Assembly (NCBI GenBank): GCA_963729275.1
Contig: CAVSNH010000007.1
Span: forward strand, 142,252 to 206,251
Source: CAVSNH01 sp963729275
GTDB lineage: Bacteria > Actinomycetota > Acidimicrobiia > Acidimicrobiales > RAAP-2
DNA length: 64,000 bases
Reading direction: 5' to 3'
Shown here: piece after piece, positions 1 through 7,851 of the stretch
Numbering within the stretch: the stretch's first letter is position 1
Layout: every line of letters begins with the position of its first letter
Notes under the pieces: generated by a model
Told to the model about the DNA's origin: nothing
The model's input: the letters and a program-made list of their open reading frames with translations, nothing else
Database searches by the model: none
Made by a program: the position numbers and the translations under genes

Positions 1-1041
1 GTCTCCAACGCCGGCGGCATCGGCATTCTCGGCGCCATCGGCTTCAGCCCCGAACAGCTCGAAGTCGAGCTGTCGTGGATCGACGAGCACGTGGGCGACC
101 GCCCCTATGGCGTCGACATCGTCATTCCCGCCAAGTACGAGGGCATGGACGAGATGGACCCGGAGAAGCTCGAGGCACAGATCCGAGGCCTCGTGCCGCC
201 TCAGCACAAGGACTTCGCCCTCAAGATCCTGGCCGACCACGGGGTGCCGGAGATCCCCGAGGGTGAGCGGCAGCCCAACGGCATGATCGGCTGGACGGCG
301 GCGCATGCCCAGGGTCTCCTGGACTGTGCGCTCCGCCATCCCAATGTGCGCCTGGTGGCTAACGCCCTCGGCACTCCCCCACCGGATGTCGTTGAGCGGG
401 TGCAGGGCAGCGGGCGCCTCATCGGGGCGTTGGCCGGATCGGTCAAGCATGCCCTCAATCACAAGGCAGCGGGACTCGACTTCATCGTGTGCCAGGGCTC
501 CGAGGGCGGGGGGCACACCGGTGATGTCGGGAGCATCGTTCTATGGCCGGAGGTAGTCGACGCCGTCGCGCCGATCCCCGTCCTCGCCGCCGGTGGCATC
601 GGTAGCGGACGGCAGATGGCAGCCGCGCTCGCCCTCGGTGCCCAGGGTGTCTGGTCGGGCACCTTGTGGCTGACGGTGGAGGAAGCCGACATCCCCCCGA
701 AGCAGATGGAAACCTACCTGGCGGCCACGAGCCGCGACACGGTGCGGTCGCGGTCGTTCACCGGGAAGCCCTGTCGCTTGCTCCGCAACGACTGGACGGA
801 TGCCTGGGAAGCGCCGGATACCCCTGATCCCCTTCCCATGCCGCTCCAGATGTTGGTGGCCATCGAGGCGGTGTCCCGAGGACATCGCTACCCGGAGCAA
901 GCCAAGGATGTGAACTTCAACCCGTGCGGGCAGGTCATCGGCCGGGCGACGACCGTTCGCAAAGCCAAGGATGTCGTCTTTTCGATGGTGGAGGAGTACG
1001 TGGAGGCCACCGACCGCCTGCAAACGCTCATGAAGGTCTGA
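1..1041 (+). CDS. Nitronate monooxygenase, 5' end outside window
   Basis: FMN-dependent TIM-barrel enzyme of the nitronate monooxygenase / 2-nitropropane dioxygenase family, which oxidises alkyl nitronates using oxygen. The frame is open from base 1, where it begins V-S-N-A-G-G-I-G, the family's N-terminal glycine motif; probably about 20 N-terminal residues lie outside the window. The FMN-phosphate region is visible as GSEGGGHTGDVGS, followed by AAGGIGSGRQ and the ALGAQGVWSGT segment. About 346 residues are visible, normal for the family. The next gene is convergent, 25 bp away. Family assignment is strong; the physiological substrate is unknown because many members are detoxification enzymes with broad specificity. 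Confidence 0.9.
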   Translation, partial: VSNAGGIGILGAIGFSPEQLEVELSWIDEHVGDRPYGVDIVIPAKYEGMDEMDPEKLEAQIRGLVPPQHKDFALKILADHGVPEIPEGERQPNGMIGWTAAHAQGLLDCALRHPNVRLVANALGTPPPDVVERVQGSGRLIGALAGSVKHALNHKAAGLDFIVCQGSEGGGHTGDVGSIVLWPEVVDAVAPIPVLAAGGIGSGRQMAAALALGAQGVWSGTLWLTVEEADIPPKQMETYLAATSRDTVRSRSFTGKPCRLLRNDWTDAWEAPDTPDPLPMPLQMLVAIEAVSRGHRYPEQAKDVNFNPCGQVIGRATTVRKAKDVVFSMVEEYVEATDRLQTLMKV

Positions 1042-1066
1042 GCTTTCCGGCCTCGGCCCGGTATCG

Positions 1067-2557
1067 TCATCGGCCCGGTGCCACCGCCGGATCGGGCAAT
1101 CTCGCCCTCGCGGGCGACGGGCGGTTGTTGATGAGGATTCCCCCGAGAACGGCCGCAACCACCAGGATCGTCGCCGAGTAGGCGCTGGCCACCGCATAGC
1201 CGTGCACGGTGGCCGTGACCTCGATTCCAGTCCCCGCGGCGTGGGTGGCGAGATAGCCGGCCGTGGCGGATGCGGCGATGGTGTTCAAAAGGGCGGTCCC
1301 GATCGAGGCACCGATCTGCTGCGAGGTGTTGGTCGTGGCCGCCGTCACACCGGCATCCCTGGGCTCGGCATTGCTGGTCGCCGTGTTGATGAACGGCACG
1401 AGGGCGATGCCCAGCCCCAGTCCAAGCAGCAGTTCGGTGGGGAGCACGTGGGCCACGTAGCTCGCTCCCGGGGTCAGCTGGGTGAGCAGGGCGGCGCCGA
1501 CGGCCGCGATGAGCAGGCCCGGAACGATGAGCATTCGGGTTCGGACCCGCGGCATCAACCGGCTGGCCAGCTGGGTGGCAGCCAGGCCGTTCACCACCAT
1601 GAGCGGGAGGAAGGCGAAGCCGGTCCGCACCGGCGAATAGTGCTCGATGGTCTGCAGGAAGTAGGTGAGGAAGAGGAACATGCCGTAGTTGGCAATAATG
1701 GCCAACATGATGCAGAGGAACGATCCGGCCCGGTTCCGATCAGCCACAATGCGCATGGGCAGGAGCGGGCTCGCCACCTTGGTCTGCAGCACCACGAACA
1801 CCGACAGGAGCACCGCCGCCGCCGCGAACGCGCTCAGCACGGCGGCGCTCGACCAGCCGTCGACAGAGGCCTCACCCAGGGCGTACACGAGTGCCACCAG
1901 TCCGCCACAGCCCAGGAGCGTCCCGGGCACGTCGAGACGCACATCCCGATGGCCTGGTTGTGTCGGGATGAGCGCAGACGCGCTGAAGACGACGACGACT
2001 GAGATGGGCACGTTCACGTACAGGCACCACCGCCAGTCGAGGTACTGAGTGAGAAGACCACCGACAATCAACCCGACCGCAGCCCCACCGATGGCGATCG
2101 TGGCGTAGACCCCGAATGCCCGCGCCCGCTCGTGCGGATCACTGAAGGTGGTGGTCAGCAAGGACAGCACCGACGGGGCCAGCAAGGCGCCGAAGGCGCC
2201 CTGGAGCCCACGGGCGACAATCAGCATGCCGAGGCTCTGAGACGCGCCTCCGAGCGATGAGGCCAGGGCGAAGCCGATGACCCCCACCATGAGGGTGCGT
2301 TTCGGGCCCACCATGTCGCTGATGCGGCCACCCAGGAGCAGGAAGCCGCCGAACGTCAGCGTGTAGGCGGTGATCACCCATTGCCGGTCTACGTCGGAGA
2401 ACCCCAGGGCATGCTGAGCCGACGGCAAGGCGATGATCATGATCGTGGTGTCGAGGATCACCATGAGCTGGGCTCCGGCGATGACGACGAGAATCCAGGT
2501 GTTGGCCCTCGAGCGAACGGCGCGGTTCCCAGACTGGCCTTCGAGCCCGGTGTTCAC
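1067..2557 (-). CDS. DHA2-type MFS drug/proton antiporter
   Basis: Integral membrane exporter of the major facilitator superfamily, EmrB/QacA (DHA2, 14-helix) branch, expected to expel hydrophobic drugs using the proton gradient. The N-terminal helix carries the VILDTTIMIIALPS motif typical of DHA2, then the loop 2-3 motif A (GGRISDMVGPKR) and alternating hydrophobic helices to the end. I chose the GTG at 2557 (496 residues), because the first helix begins about 20 residues later; the frame stays open upstream to 2707, but that extension is Arg/Pro-rich and unlike the family. The gene is monocistronic and divergent from the CBS protein. No regulator gene lies beside it. Confidence 0.85.
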   Translation of the reverse strand: MNTGLEGQSGNRAVRSRANTWILVVIAGAQLMVILDTTIMIIALPSAQHALGFSDVDRQWVITAYTLTFGGFLLLGGRISDMVGPKRTLMVGVIGFALASSLGGASQSLGMLIVARGLQGAFGALLAPSVLSLLTTTFSDPHERARAFGVYATIAIGGAAVGLIVGGLLTQYLDWRWCLYVNVPISVVVVFSASALIPTQPGHRDVRLDVPGTLLGCGGLVALVYALGEASVDGWSSAAVLSAFAAAAVLLSVFVVLQTKVASPLLPMRIVADRNRAGSFLCIMLAIIANYGMFLFLTYFLQTIEHYSPVRTGFAFLPLMVVNGLAATQLASRLMPRVRTRMLIVPGLLIAAVGAALLTQLTPGASYVAHVLPTELLLGLGLGIALVPFINTATSNAEPRDAGVTAATTNTSQQIGASIGTALLNTIAASATAGYLATHAAGTGIEVTATVHGYAVASAYSATILVVAAVLGGILINNRPSPARARLPDPAVAPGR

Positions 2558-2919
2558 GCCCCGGCCCGAAGGTGACTCATGAGGCGCTCCGGCGAAGGCC
2601 CGGAGCATCTTTCGTACATGCAATCTCCATCTACTCGAGTCGGGCCTATTCGGGTGCGGATCTGGCGCGGTAAAGCCACAGCCATCTTGGCTTGTGAACG
2701 CGGTCACTCAGTCTTACCGGCACCGCCACCGCCGCGGTCGTCTCCCTCCTTGACGCTCGCTCGATCACCGTCCAGCTGGGAAAACGGCTGGCGGCTGGCG
2801 GCAGCCGTCCTGCCGCCGGCCGTCGATCCAAGACCTGTTCCTTTTTCCGCGGTCGGGTGCGATGATGTCGAGGCGACGGGTGTCCACCGACAGGGTCGCG
2901 ACCGCGGAAGGGGAATTCC
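2558..2919. other. Divergent intergenic region between exporter and CBS gene
   Basis: About 360 bp that must hold the start signals of both flanking genes. A short inverted repeat, AAGCCA with a 9-base spacer then TGGCTT (2673-2693), lies upstream of the exporter and could be an operator. The ribosome-binding site of the downstream gene is a purine run just before 2920. No gene is supported here apart from the improbable upstream extension of the exporter frame. Confidence 0.4.
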
Positions 2920-3351
2920 ATGTTGGTAACCAACCTCCTGGAGCAGAAGGGGGACGGGGTGGCCACCGTCCCGAGCAGTGCAAGCGTGGCCACGGTGGTG
3001 GCCGAGCTGGCACGCCACGGAGTGGGCGCACTGGTGGTGTCGCTCGACGGTCGCACCATCGAGGGCATCGTCTCCGAACGTGACATCGTCCGACGACTGA
3101 GCGAGCTGCGGATGGCCCTCCTCTCGGAACCGGTCTCGACGATCATGTCGACGAGCGTGCGGACATGCGCCCCCGAGGATGACGTCGCCGACATCATGAG
3201 CCTCATGACCGAACACCGAATCCGCCACGTGCCCGTCGTCGAGAATGGGCACCTGTGCGGCATCGTCAGCATCGGCGATGTGGTCAAATCGCGCATGGGC
3301 GAGCTCGAGAAGGACCGCAGCGAGCTCATCGAATACATCACGGCCCGCTGA
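2920..3351 (+). CDS. CBS-pair domain protein
   Basis: Small cytoplasmic protein of 143 residues consisting almost only of two tandem CBS motifs, which usually form one Bateman module binding adenosyl ligands (AMP, ATP, SAM or NAD). The first motif covers about residues 5-60 (VATVPSSASVATVVAEL through GIVSERDIVRRL), the second about 75-130 (MSTSVRTCAPEDDVADIM through GIVSIGDVVKSR). Stand-alone CBS pairs of this form are common in actinobacteria and proteobacteria, and some respond to energy charge. The ATG is preceded by a GGAAGGGGAA ribosome-binding site. It lies 75 bp upstream of the hydroxyacid oxidase, with a strong hairpin between, so co-transcription is uncertain. Confidence 0.85.
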   Translation: MLVTNLLEQKGDGVATVPSSASVATVVAELARHGVGALVVSLDGRTIEGIVSERDIVRRLSELRMALLSEPVSTIMSTSVRTCAPEDDVADIMSLMTEHRIRHVPVVENGHLCGIVSIGDVVKSRMGELEKDRSELIEYITAR

Positions 3352-3386
3352 CCACCCATTGACCACCCGCTGACCGCCTCCTGAGC

Positions 3387-3412
3387 CCGTCCGCCGACGG
3401 CCCGGCGGACGG
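3387..3412 (+). terminator. Perfect 10-bp inverted repeat, terminator-like
   Basis: Ten-base arms (CCGTCCGCCG and CGGCGGACGG) with a 6-base loop lie 36 bp after the CBS stop and 15 bp before the oxidase start. There is no T-tract, only ATAGCTTCTC, so this could be a GC-rich actinobacterial terminator of the CBS gene or a leader hairpin of the oxidase gene. Confidence 0.45.
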
Positions 3413-3426
3413 ATAGCTTCTCGGAC

Positions 3427-4611
3427 ATGCGTGGACTTCCCGACCGCCCCCTCGGACTGGCCCCGGCGTCGATCGGCGACTACCGCGAGCTCGCCCGGCG
3501 CCGCCTGCCCCGCCAGATCTTCGACTACGTGGACGGGGGCGCCTGCGAGGAGTCGACACTGCGGGCCAACGTTGCCGACCTGAACGCCATCCAGCTGCGC
3601 CAGCGAGTCCTCCGCGACGTCTCCAAGCTCGAGCTCTCGACCACCGTGCTCGGACAGGAGCTGGCCATGCCGCTGATCCTCGGCCCCATCGGAATGGGCG
3701 GGATGCTCGCCAGGCGAGCCGAGGTGCAAGCGGCGAGGGCGGCGGCCAAGGCCGGCGTCGTGTTCTGCGAATCGACTGTCTCGATCTGCAGCCTCGAGGA
3801 AGTCCATGCTGCGACCACAGCGCCGTTCTGGTTCCAGCTCTACATCATGCGCGATCGGGGCGTGGGCGAACAGCTGATGGAGCGGGCGACGGCTGTCGGA
3901 TGTCCGGTCCTCGTCCTCACCGTCGACCTCCCGGTCACCGGCGCCCGCTACCGGGAGACCCGGAACGGGCTCATCGGCACGCAGCCCGTCGGAAAACGCC
4001 TCGTCCAGGGGCTCGACTTCGCGCTGCACCCCTCGTGGGCCTACTCCGTCGGCCTACGAGGCCGGCCGCACACGTTCGGCAACATCGCCTCAGCACTGCC
4101 GGGGGCGGTCACGCCCCGCGACTTCAAGGCCTGGATCGACAGCAACTTCGACCCGACGGTCACGTGGGCCGACCTGGCCTGGGTGCGCGAGCACTGGAAG
4201 GGCCAACTCGTGCTCAAGGGGATTCTCGACCCGGAGGACGCCCGTCAGGCCGTCGCCGCCGGGGTGGATGCCATCGTCGTCTCCAATCACGGCGGCCGGC
4301 AGCTCGACGACACCTCGTCGAGCGTCACCGCCCTGCCGCGGGTGGTCGACGCGGTGGGCAACGCCACCGAGGTGCTGGTCGACGGAGGCGTGCGCAGCGG
4401 GCTCGACGTAGTCAAGATGCTGGCCCTCGGGGCGCGCGCCTGCCTGGTAGGCCGGGCCTGGGCGTGGTCGGTGGCTGCCGGCGGACAGGACGGCGTGGCC
4501 CACATGCTGGATATCGTGCGCGGAGAGCTCGAGGTCGCCCTCTCGCTCACCGGCGCGGCCGATGTTGCCGCCCTCGATCGCACGGCCCTCCTGGGCGAGG
4601 TCCCCCACTAA
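3427..4611 (+). CDS. FMN-dependent alpha-hydroxy-acid oxidase/dehydrogenase
   Basis: Member of the FMN-dependent (S)-2-hydroxy-acid oxidase family (lactate oxidase, glycolate oxidase, LldD, mandelate dehydrogenase), 394 residues. Visible landmarks are FDYVDGGACEESTLRAN near the N terminus, the flavin-binding LGPIGMGG, the catalytic His in VSNHGGRQLD, and the phosphate-binding DGGVRSGLDVVK followed by ALGARACLVGRA. Family members oxidise lactate, glycolate or longer 2-hydroxy acids to 2-oxo acids. No ferredoxin or cytochrome partner is encoded nearby, so electron acceptor and substrate cannot be fixed. The stop overlaps the convergent ThuA gene by 4 bp. Confidence 0.88.
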   Translation: MRGLPDRPLGLAPASIGDYRELARRRLPRQIFDYVDGGACEESTLRANVADLNAIQLRQRVLRDVSKLELSTTVLGQELAMPLILGPIGMGGMLARRAEVQAARAAAKAGVVFCESTVSICSLEEVHAATTAPFWFQLYIMRDRGVGEQLMERATAVGCPVLVLTVDLPVTGARYRETRNGLIGTQPVGKRLVQGLDFALHPSWAYSVGLRGRPHTFGNIASALPGAVTPRDFKAWIDSNFDPTVTWADLAWVREHWKGQLVLKGILDPEDARQAVAAGVDAIVVSNHGGRQLDDTSSSVTALPRVVDAVGNATEVLVDGGVRSGLDVVKMLALGARACLVGRAWAWSVAAGGQDGVAHMLDIVRGELEVALSLTGAADVAALDRTALLGEVPH

Positions 4612-5372
4612 CCGGTGGTCACGCCCTCCTCGAGCCAGGCCAGCCCACCGGCCAGGTGTCGAAGGTAGGCCGGCGTCTCCCACGCTCCGGGGAAGTGCCC
4701 GAGGGCGGTATAGAAGGTCCGGCCGCCGCTCCCTCCGCCCCCAACGGCCGCGCCGCCCCCAACGGCCGCGCCGCCGGCACCGCCCTCGCCGCCGAGGCAC
4801 CAGGCGAGAGGGAACCCACAGTCCGGCCGGCGCCCGCCGGGCACCGACAAGTCGATCTGGTCGTCGGCCAGCTGGAGAAGCACTCGTGCGTCGGGCTGCA
4901 GGTCTCGGAACAAATAGATCTCGTCGTGCCATGCCCACGGGCCGTCGAGGTGCGAAGTGGCGGGGTGGTCACCGTCGACCACGTCGATGGCGAAGGACTG
5001 CGTCCAAGGATGGCCGTCGAAGCGCGCCCCGATGATCTCGCCGTAGCCGGGCCACCCATGGCAGGCGTCGGTGGCCGAGTGGACGCCGAGCACGCCCAAT
5101 GTCCCGGCGCGCCAGGCCGCCTCCACCGCTTCTTTTTGATCGCCGGTGAACGGCGTCTCACCGATGGTGAACAGCGCCAGCACGCTGGGCTGTCGCAGAG
5201 CGGCGGCTGGCAGGTCACCGACGTCGGCCACCACTACCGGGACCAGGCCGCCTAACCCGGCCAGTTCGGCCAGCGCGGTGGTGGCCTGGCCGAGCACGCC
5301 GTGCACCCCCGCCGGGCCGTCGGCATAAGGGGCGACCTGGGTGAGGATGTACATGGGCCGGTCCACGCTCAC
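4608..5372 (-). CDS. ThuA-like (trehalose-utilisation family) protein
   Basis: 254-residue protein of the ThuA / DUF1080-associated glutamine-amidotransferase-like fold, found in sugar-utilisation operons and linked in rhizobia to conversion of trehalose to 3-keto derivatives. Typical elements are VLGVHSATDACHGWPGYGEIIGARFDGHPW in the middle (about residues 95-125), DGPWAWHDEIYLF and the C-terminal ALGHFPGAWE. It is the last gene of the transporter operon, 36 bp after the binding-protein gene, which hints that the importer carries a sugar or sugar-like compound. Oddity: residues about 195-215 are a Gly/Ala/Val-rich insert encoded by an 18-bp tandem repeat. Catalytic activity is not established for most of the family. 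Confidence 0.8.
   Translation of the reverse strand: MSVDRPMYILTQVAPYADGPAGVHGVLGQATTALAELAGLGGLVPVVVADVGDLPAAALRQPSVLALFTIGETPFTGDQKEAVEAAWRAGTLGVLGVHSATDACHGWPGYGEIIGARFDGHPWTQSFAIDVVDGDHPATSHLDGPWAWHDEIYLFRDLQPDARVLLQLADDQIDLSVPGGRRPDCGFPLAWCLGGEGGAGGAAVGGGAAVGGGGSGGRTFYTALGHFPGAWETPAYLRHLAGGLAWLEEGVTTG
4736..4771. repeat. In-frame 18-bp tandem duplication inside the thuA-like gene
   Basis: Two perfect copies of an 18-base unit containing CCCCCAACGGCCGCGC. On the minus strand each adds six residues of Ala, Val and Gly, so copy-number change would lengthen or shorten a flexible loop without breaking the frame. Confidence 0.85.
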
Positions 5373-5408
5373 ATCCTCAGGGCCCGGCGACGGTGCTCGG
5401 CTCGGAGG

Positions 5409-6998
5409 TCAGCCGGAGACGGTGGGCAGCGGTTGCCAGCCCCGGGTCTGTACCCAGCACGTTCCCTGGGGAATCCCATTCGACGTGAGGTCGCACTTCG
5501 AGGAAGGCGGCACGTTGTTGTGGATCTCCACGACCTGATACTTGGTCGGACCGTAGAACTTGTTGGGCCCGAACGACCACAGCGGCGAGAGACCACCGGG
5601 GAAGTTCTTGACCCTCGACATGGCCTCCACGAACGTCCGCCGGTTGAGGTCCGAACCGGCCCCGTTGGCCGCCGTGGCGAACAGTCGAATGGCCGTGCAC
5701 CAGGACTGCACCGGGCCTTGCTCTTCGATGTAATACGACTGGGGATGGTTGAAGCCGACCTTCTGCGGATACTTCTTGTGCCAGGCGGTGAAACAGGACC
5801 GCACCCCGGGGTCGTAGCCACCCTTGCTCTCAGGGCGGCTGTCGTCGACGCCGCCCAGCGTCTCGGTGGTCACTCCCTGCTGCCCGTTGAGTGCCTTCTC
5901 ATAGGGAACGGGGATAAGGCCGAGCGAGGCGGAGATGCTCTCCTCGTAGTCGGAGAGCAGGAGCTTCGGGAAGTAGTTGTCCGACGTCTCGGCACTCAGG
6001 TATGGGTACATGGCGTTGAAGGGAATGAGCGGGATCACGTCGGTGATGCCTTCGGACTTGAACTTCTGGACCACGAGCGGGGCCTGGGCGTCGGTCTCGG
6101 CCGTCTCGGACGGGTCGGCGGCCAGCGTCTCGACCACCGGGGTCACCCCGGCCCGCTGGAGGTCGGGCAGCAGGTACTGGTTGAGGGCGGTCTGGTCACT
6201 CGACCGGTCGCCGGCCACGATCGCCACCTTGTGGCCATACCCGAGCAAGCCCGCGCTCAGCCCCCAGTTGACGACGGCCTGCAGGATGGCGGCATCGTCG
6301 GCACCGGTCCACCACAGGTAGGGGGCCCCCTTCTGCAGCCAGTTGGTCACCGTGCTCCACGCACTGATGAGCGGGGTATGTCCCTCCTGGGTGATGCACA
6401 GCTGGTCTGTGCCGGTCCAGGTGCCGACACCATCGATCACCGCGAAGGCAGCCGGACTTCCCTCCGTCCAGTCCTTGCACAGGGCCCGCATGCTCGCCTC
6501 GTTCGTCGGGTCGTAGGAGACGATGATGGGGTTTATCTTCTTGCCGTGGATCCCCTTCTGATTGACCAGGCCGACGAAGAACTTGATGGCTTTGGTCTGC
6601 TCGCCGAACTCGTAGTCCGTGGCGAAGCCCTCCTTGCCAGCTAGCGAGTTGAGCGACACCACCGGAAAGACGACGTTGATCTTGTTGCCGACGATGCCGC
6701 GGGTCGAGGTGCTCGCTCGACTCAAACTGGCGGCCAGGCTGTTGTTCGAGGCGGCACCAGCTACGCCGATGCCTGGCGTCGACACCGGTGCGGCAGCCAG
6801 ATAGGCCCCGAGCCCGCAGATCACGGCCATGACGGCCGCAAGCGTGCGGAGCTGCGTCGGCCGTGACCGGTGCCCGAACCGGCGCATGGAGCGTCGCCCA
6901 ATGGCGAGCGGCGTCCGCCGGCTGCTCGTTCGACCATCGGACTCCATCACGGCCTCCTGCGGCGAAGGCTGCTCCGCCCCCATTCGTCGATCAACCAT
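5409..6998 (-). CDS. ABC importer substrate-binding protein, branched-chain type
   Basis: Periplasmic-type binding protein (529 residues) of the leucine/isoleucine/valine-binding (type I periplasmic binding) superfamily. It delivers a ligand to the LivHM permease encoded upstream. Features include INVVFPVVSLNSLAGKEGF at the start of lobe 1, YDPTNEASMRALCKDWTEG, the VAIVAGDRSSDQTALNQYL hinge region and SWCTAIRLFATAANGAG near the end. The ATG at 6998 has a strong GGAGG 8 bases upstream and overlaps the LivG stop by 8 bp, so it is preferred, although it leaves an unusually long basic stretch of about 50 residues before the hydrophobic export signal (LAAVMAVICGLGAYLAAAP). A clear paralogue lies at 41641. 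Ligand unknown. Confidence 0.85.
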   Translation of the reverse strand: MVDRRMGAEQPSPQEAVMESDGRTSSRRTPLAIGRRSMRRFGHRSRPTQLRTLAAVMAVICGLGAYLAAAPVSTPGIGVAGAASNNSLAASLSRASTSTRGIVGNKINVVFPVVSLNSLAGKEGFATDYEFGEQTKAIKFFVGLVNQKGIHGKKINPIIVSYDPTNEASMRALCKDWTEGSPAAFAVIDGVGTWTGTDQLCITQEGHTPLISAWSTVTNWLQKGAPYLWWTGADDAAILQAVVNWGLSAGLLGYGHKVAIVAGDRSSDQTALNQYLLPDLQRAGVTPVVETLAADPSETAETDAQAPLVVQKFKSEGITDVIPLIPFNAMYPYLSAETSDNYFPKLLLSDYEESISASLGLIPVPYEKALNGQQGVTTETLGGVDDSRPESKGGYDPGVRSCFTAWHKKYPQKVGFNHPQSYYIEEQGPVQSWCTAIRLFATAANGAGSDLNRRTFVEAMSRVKNFPGGLSPLWSFGPNKFYGPTKYQVVEIHNNVPPSSKCDLTSNGIPQGTCWVQTRGWQPLPTVSG

Positions 6999-7851
6999 GT
7001 TCCGGTCCTCCCACGTTGACATCGCCTGGTCTCGCCCCATTGCCCACCACTGCCGCCCCCGATGGCGTGAGGGCCTCGGCGCTCGCCCCGAGATACGCAG
7101 CGAGTGCTCGCGGATCGCGACTGATCTCATCGGGAGTCCCGAGCGACACCACCGCTCCGGCCTCCATCACCGCCACATGCGAGCACAAGGCGAACACAAG
7201 GGGTACATCGTGCTCCACGAGCAGGATCGTACAGTCGGCCACGTCGCGGAGTCGCCGCAGCAAGGGCACAAATGCCTCCGCCTCCCGCTGGGCGATGCCG
7301 GCGGTGGGCTCGTCGAGGAGCAGCAGCCGTGGCTCGGCCAGCACGACCGATGCCAGGTCGACCACTCGGCGTGTTCCCGTGGAGATCTCCGCCGCCCGGT
7401 GGTGGCGGAATCGACCGAGCCCGAAGGCGCCGATCACCCGGTCGACCGCCTCACGCTTGCGCCGCTCGGAGCGGCGAGCCATCGGCAGCTGGAGAGTGGC
7501 GCCGAGGATGCTCACCGGCCGTCCCGCGTCCTCGCACACCATGAGCACGTCCTCGACCGAGAGGTCGGGATAGAGCCGGCAGTCTTGGAAGGAACGGATC
7601 ACGCCGAGTGACCGACGTTCCTCGGCCAATAGGTCGCCGATCTCCTGGCCGTCCACCCGCACCGAGCCGGACTCCGGGGCGACGAAACCGGAGACGGCAT
7701 CGAGAGTGGTGGTCTTGCCCGAGCCATTGGGGCCGATCAGGCCGACCACTGCGCCCGGCGGCACACTGAGCGAGACGTCGTCGACCGCCCGTAGCCCCCC
7801 GAATCGTACGGTCAGGTTTTCGACCTCGAGCGTGGCGGGCCCCGACGCCAT
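6991..7851 (-). CDS. livG: LivG-type ABC ATP-binding protein
   Basis: Cytoplasmic ATPase subunit of a branched-chain amino-acid-type importer, 286 residues. Walker A is GPNGSGKTT (about residue 40), Walker B LLLLDEPTAGI, and the switch His lies in LLVEHDV. The C-terminal VMEAGAVVSLGTPDEI is typical of LivG. The ABC signature, normally LSGGQ or LSYGEQ, reads ISTGTRRVVDLA, an odd variant. The start ATG overlaps the stop of the permease (TGATG), so translation is coupled. Its partner ATPase is the C-terminal half of the MFS fusion at 9915-12182. Confidence 0.9.
   Translation of the reverse strand: MASGPATLEVENLTVRFGGLRAVDDVSLSVPPGAVVGLIGPNGSGKTTTLDAVSGFVAPESGSVRVDGQEIGDLLAEERRSLGVIRSFQDCRLYPDLSVEDVLMVCEDAGRPVSILGATLQLPMARRSERRKREAVDRVIGAFGLGRFRHHRAAEISTGTRRVVDLASVVLAEPRLLLLDEPTAGIAQREAEAFVPLLRRLRDVADCTILLVEHDVPLVFALCSHVAVMEAGAVVSLGTPDEISRDPRALAAYLGASAEALTPSGAAVVGNGARPGDVNVGGPEHG

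Noticed and set aside
4611..5255. Long plus-strand frames opposite the ThuA and transporter genes
   Set aside because: They are Arg/Pro/Ala-rich shadows of GC-rich minus-strand genes and lack starts with ribosome-binding sites.
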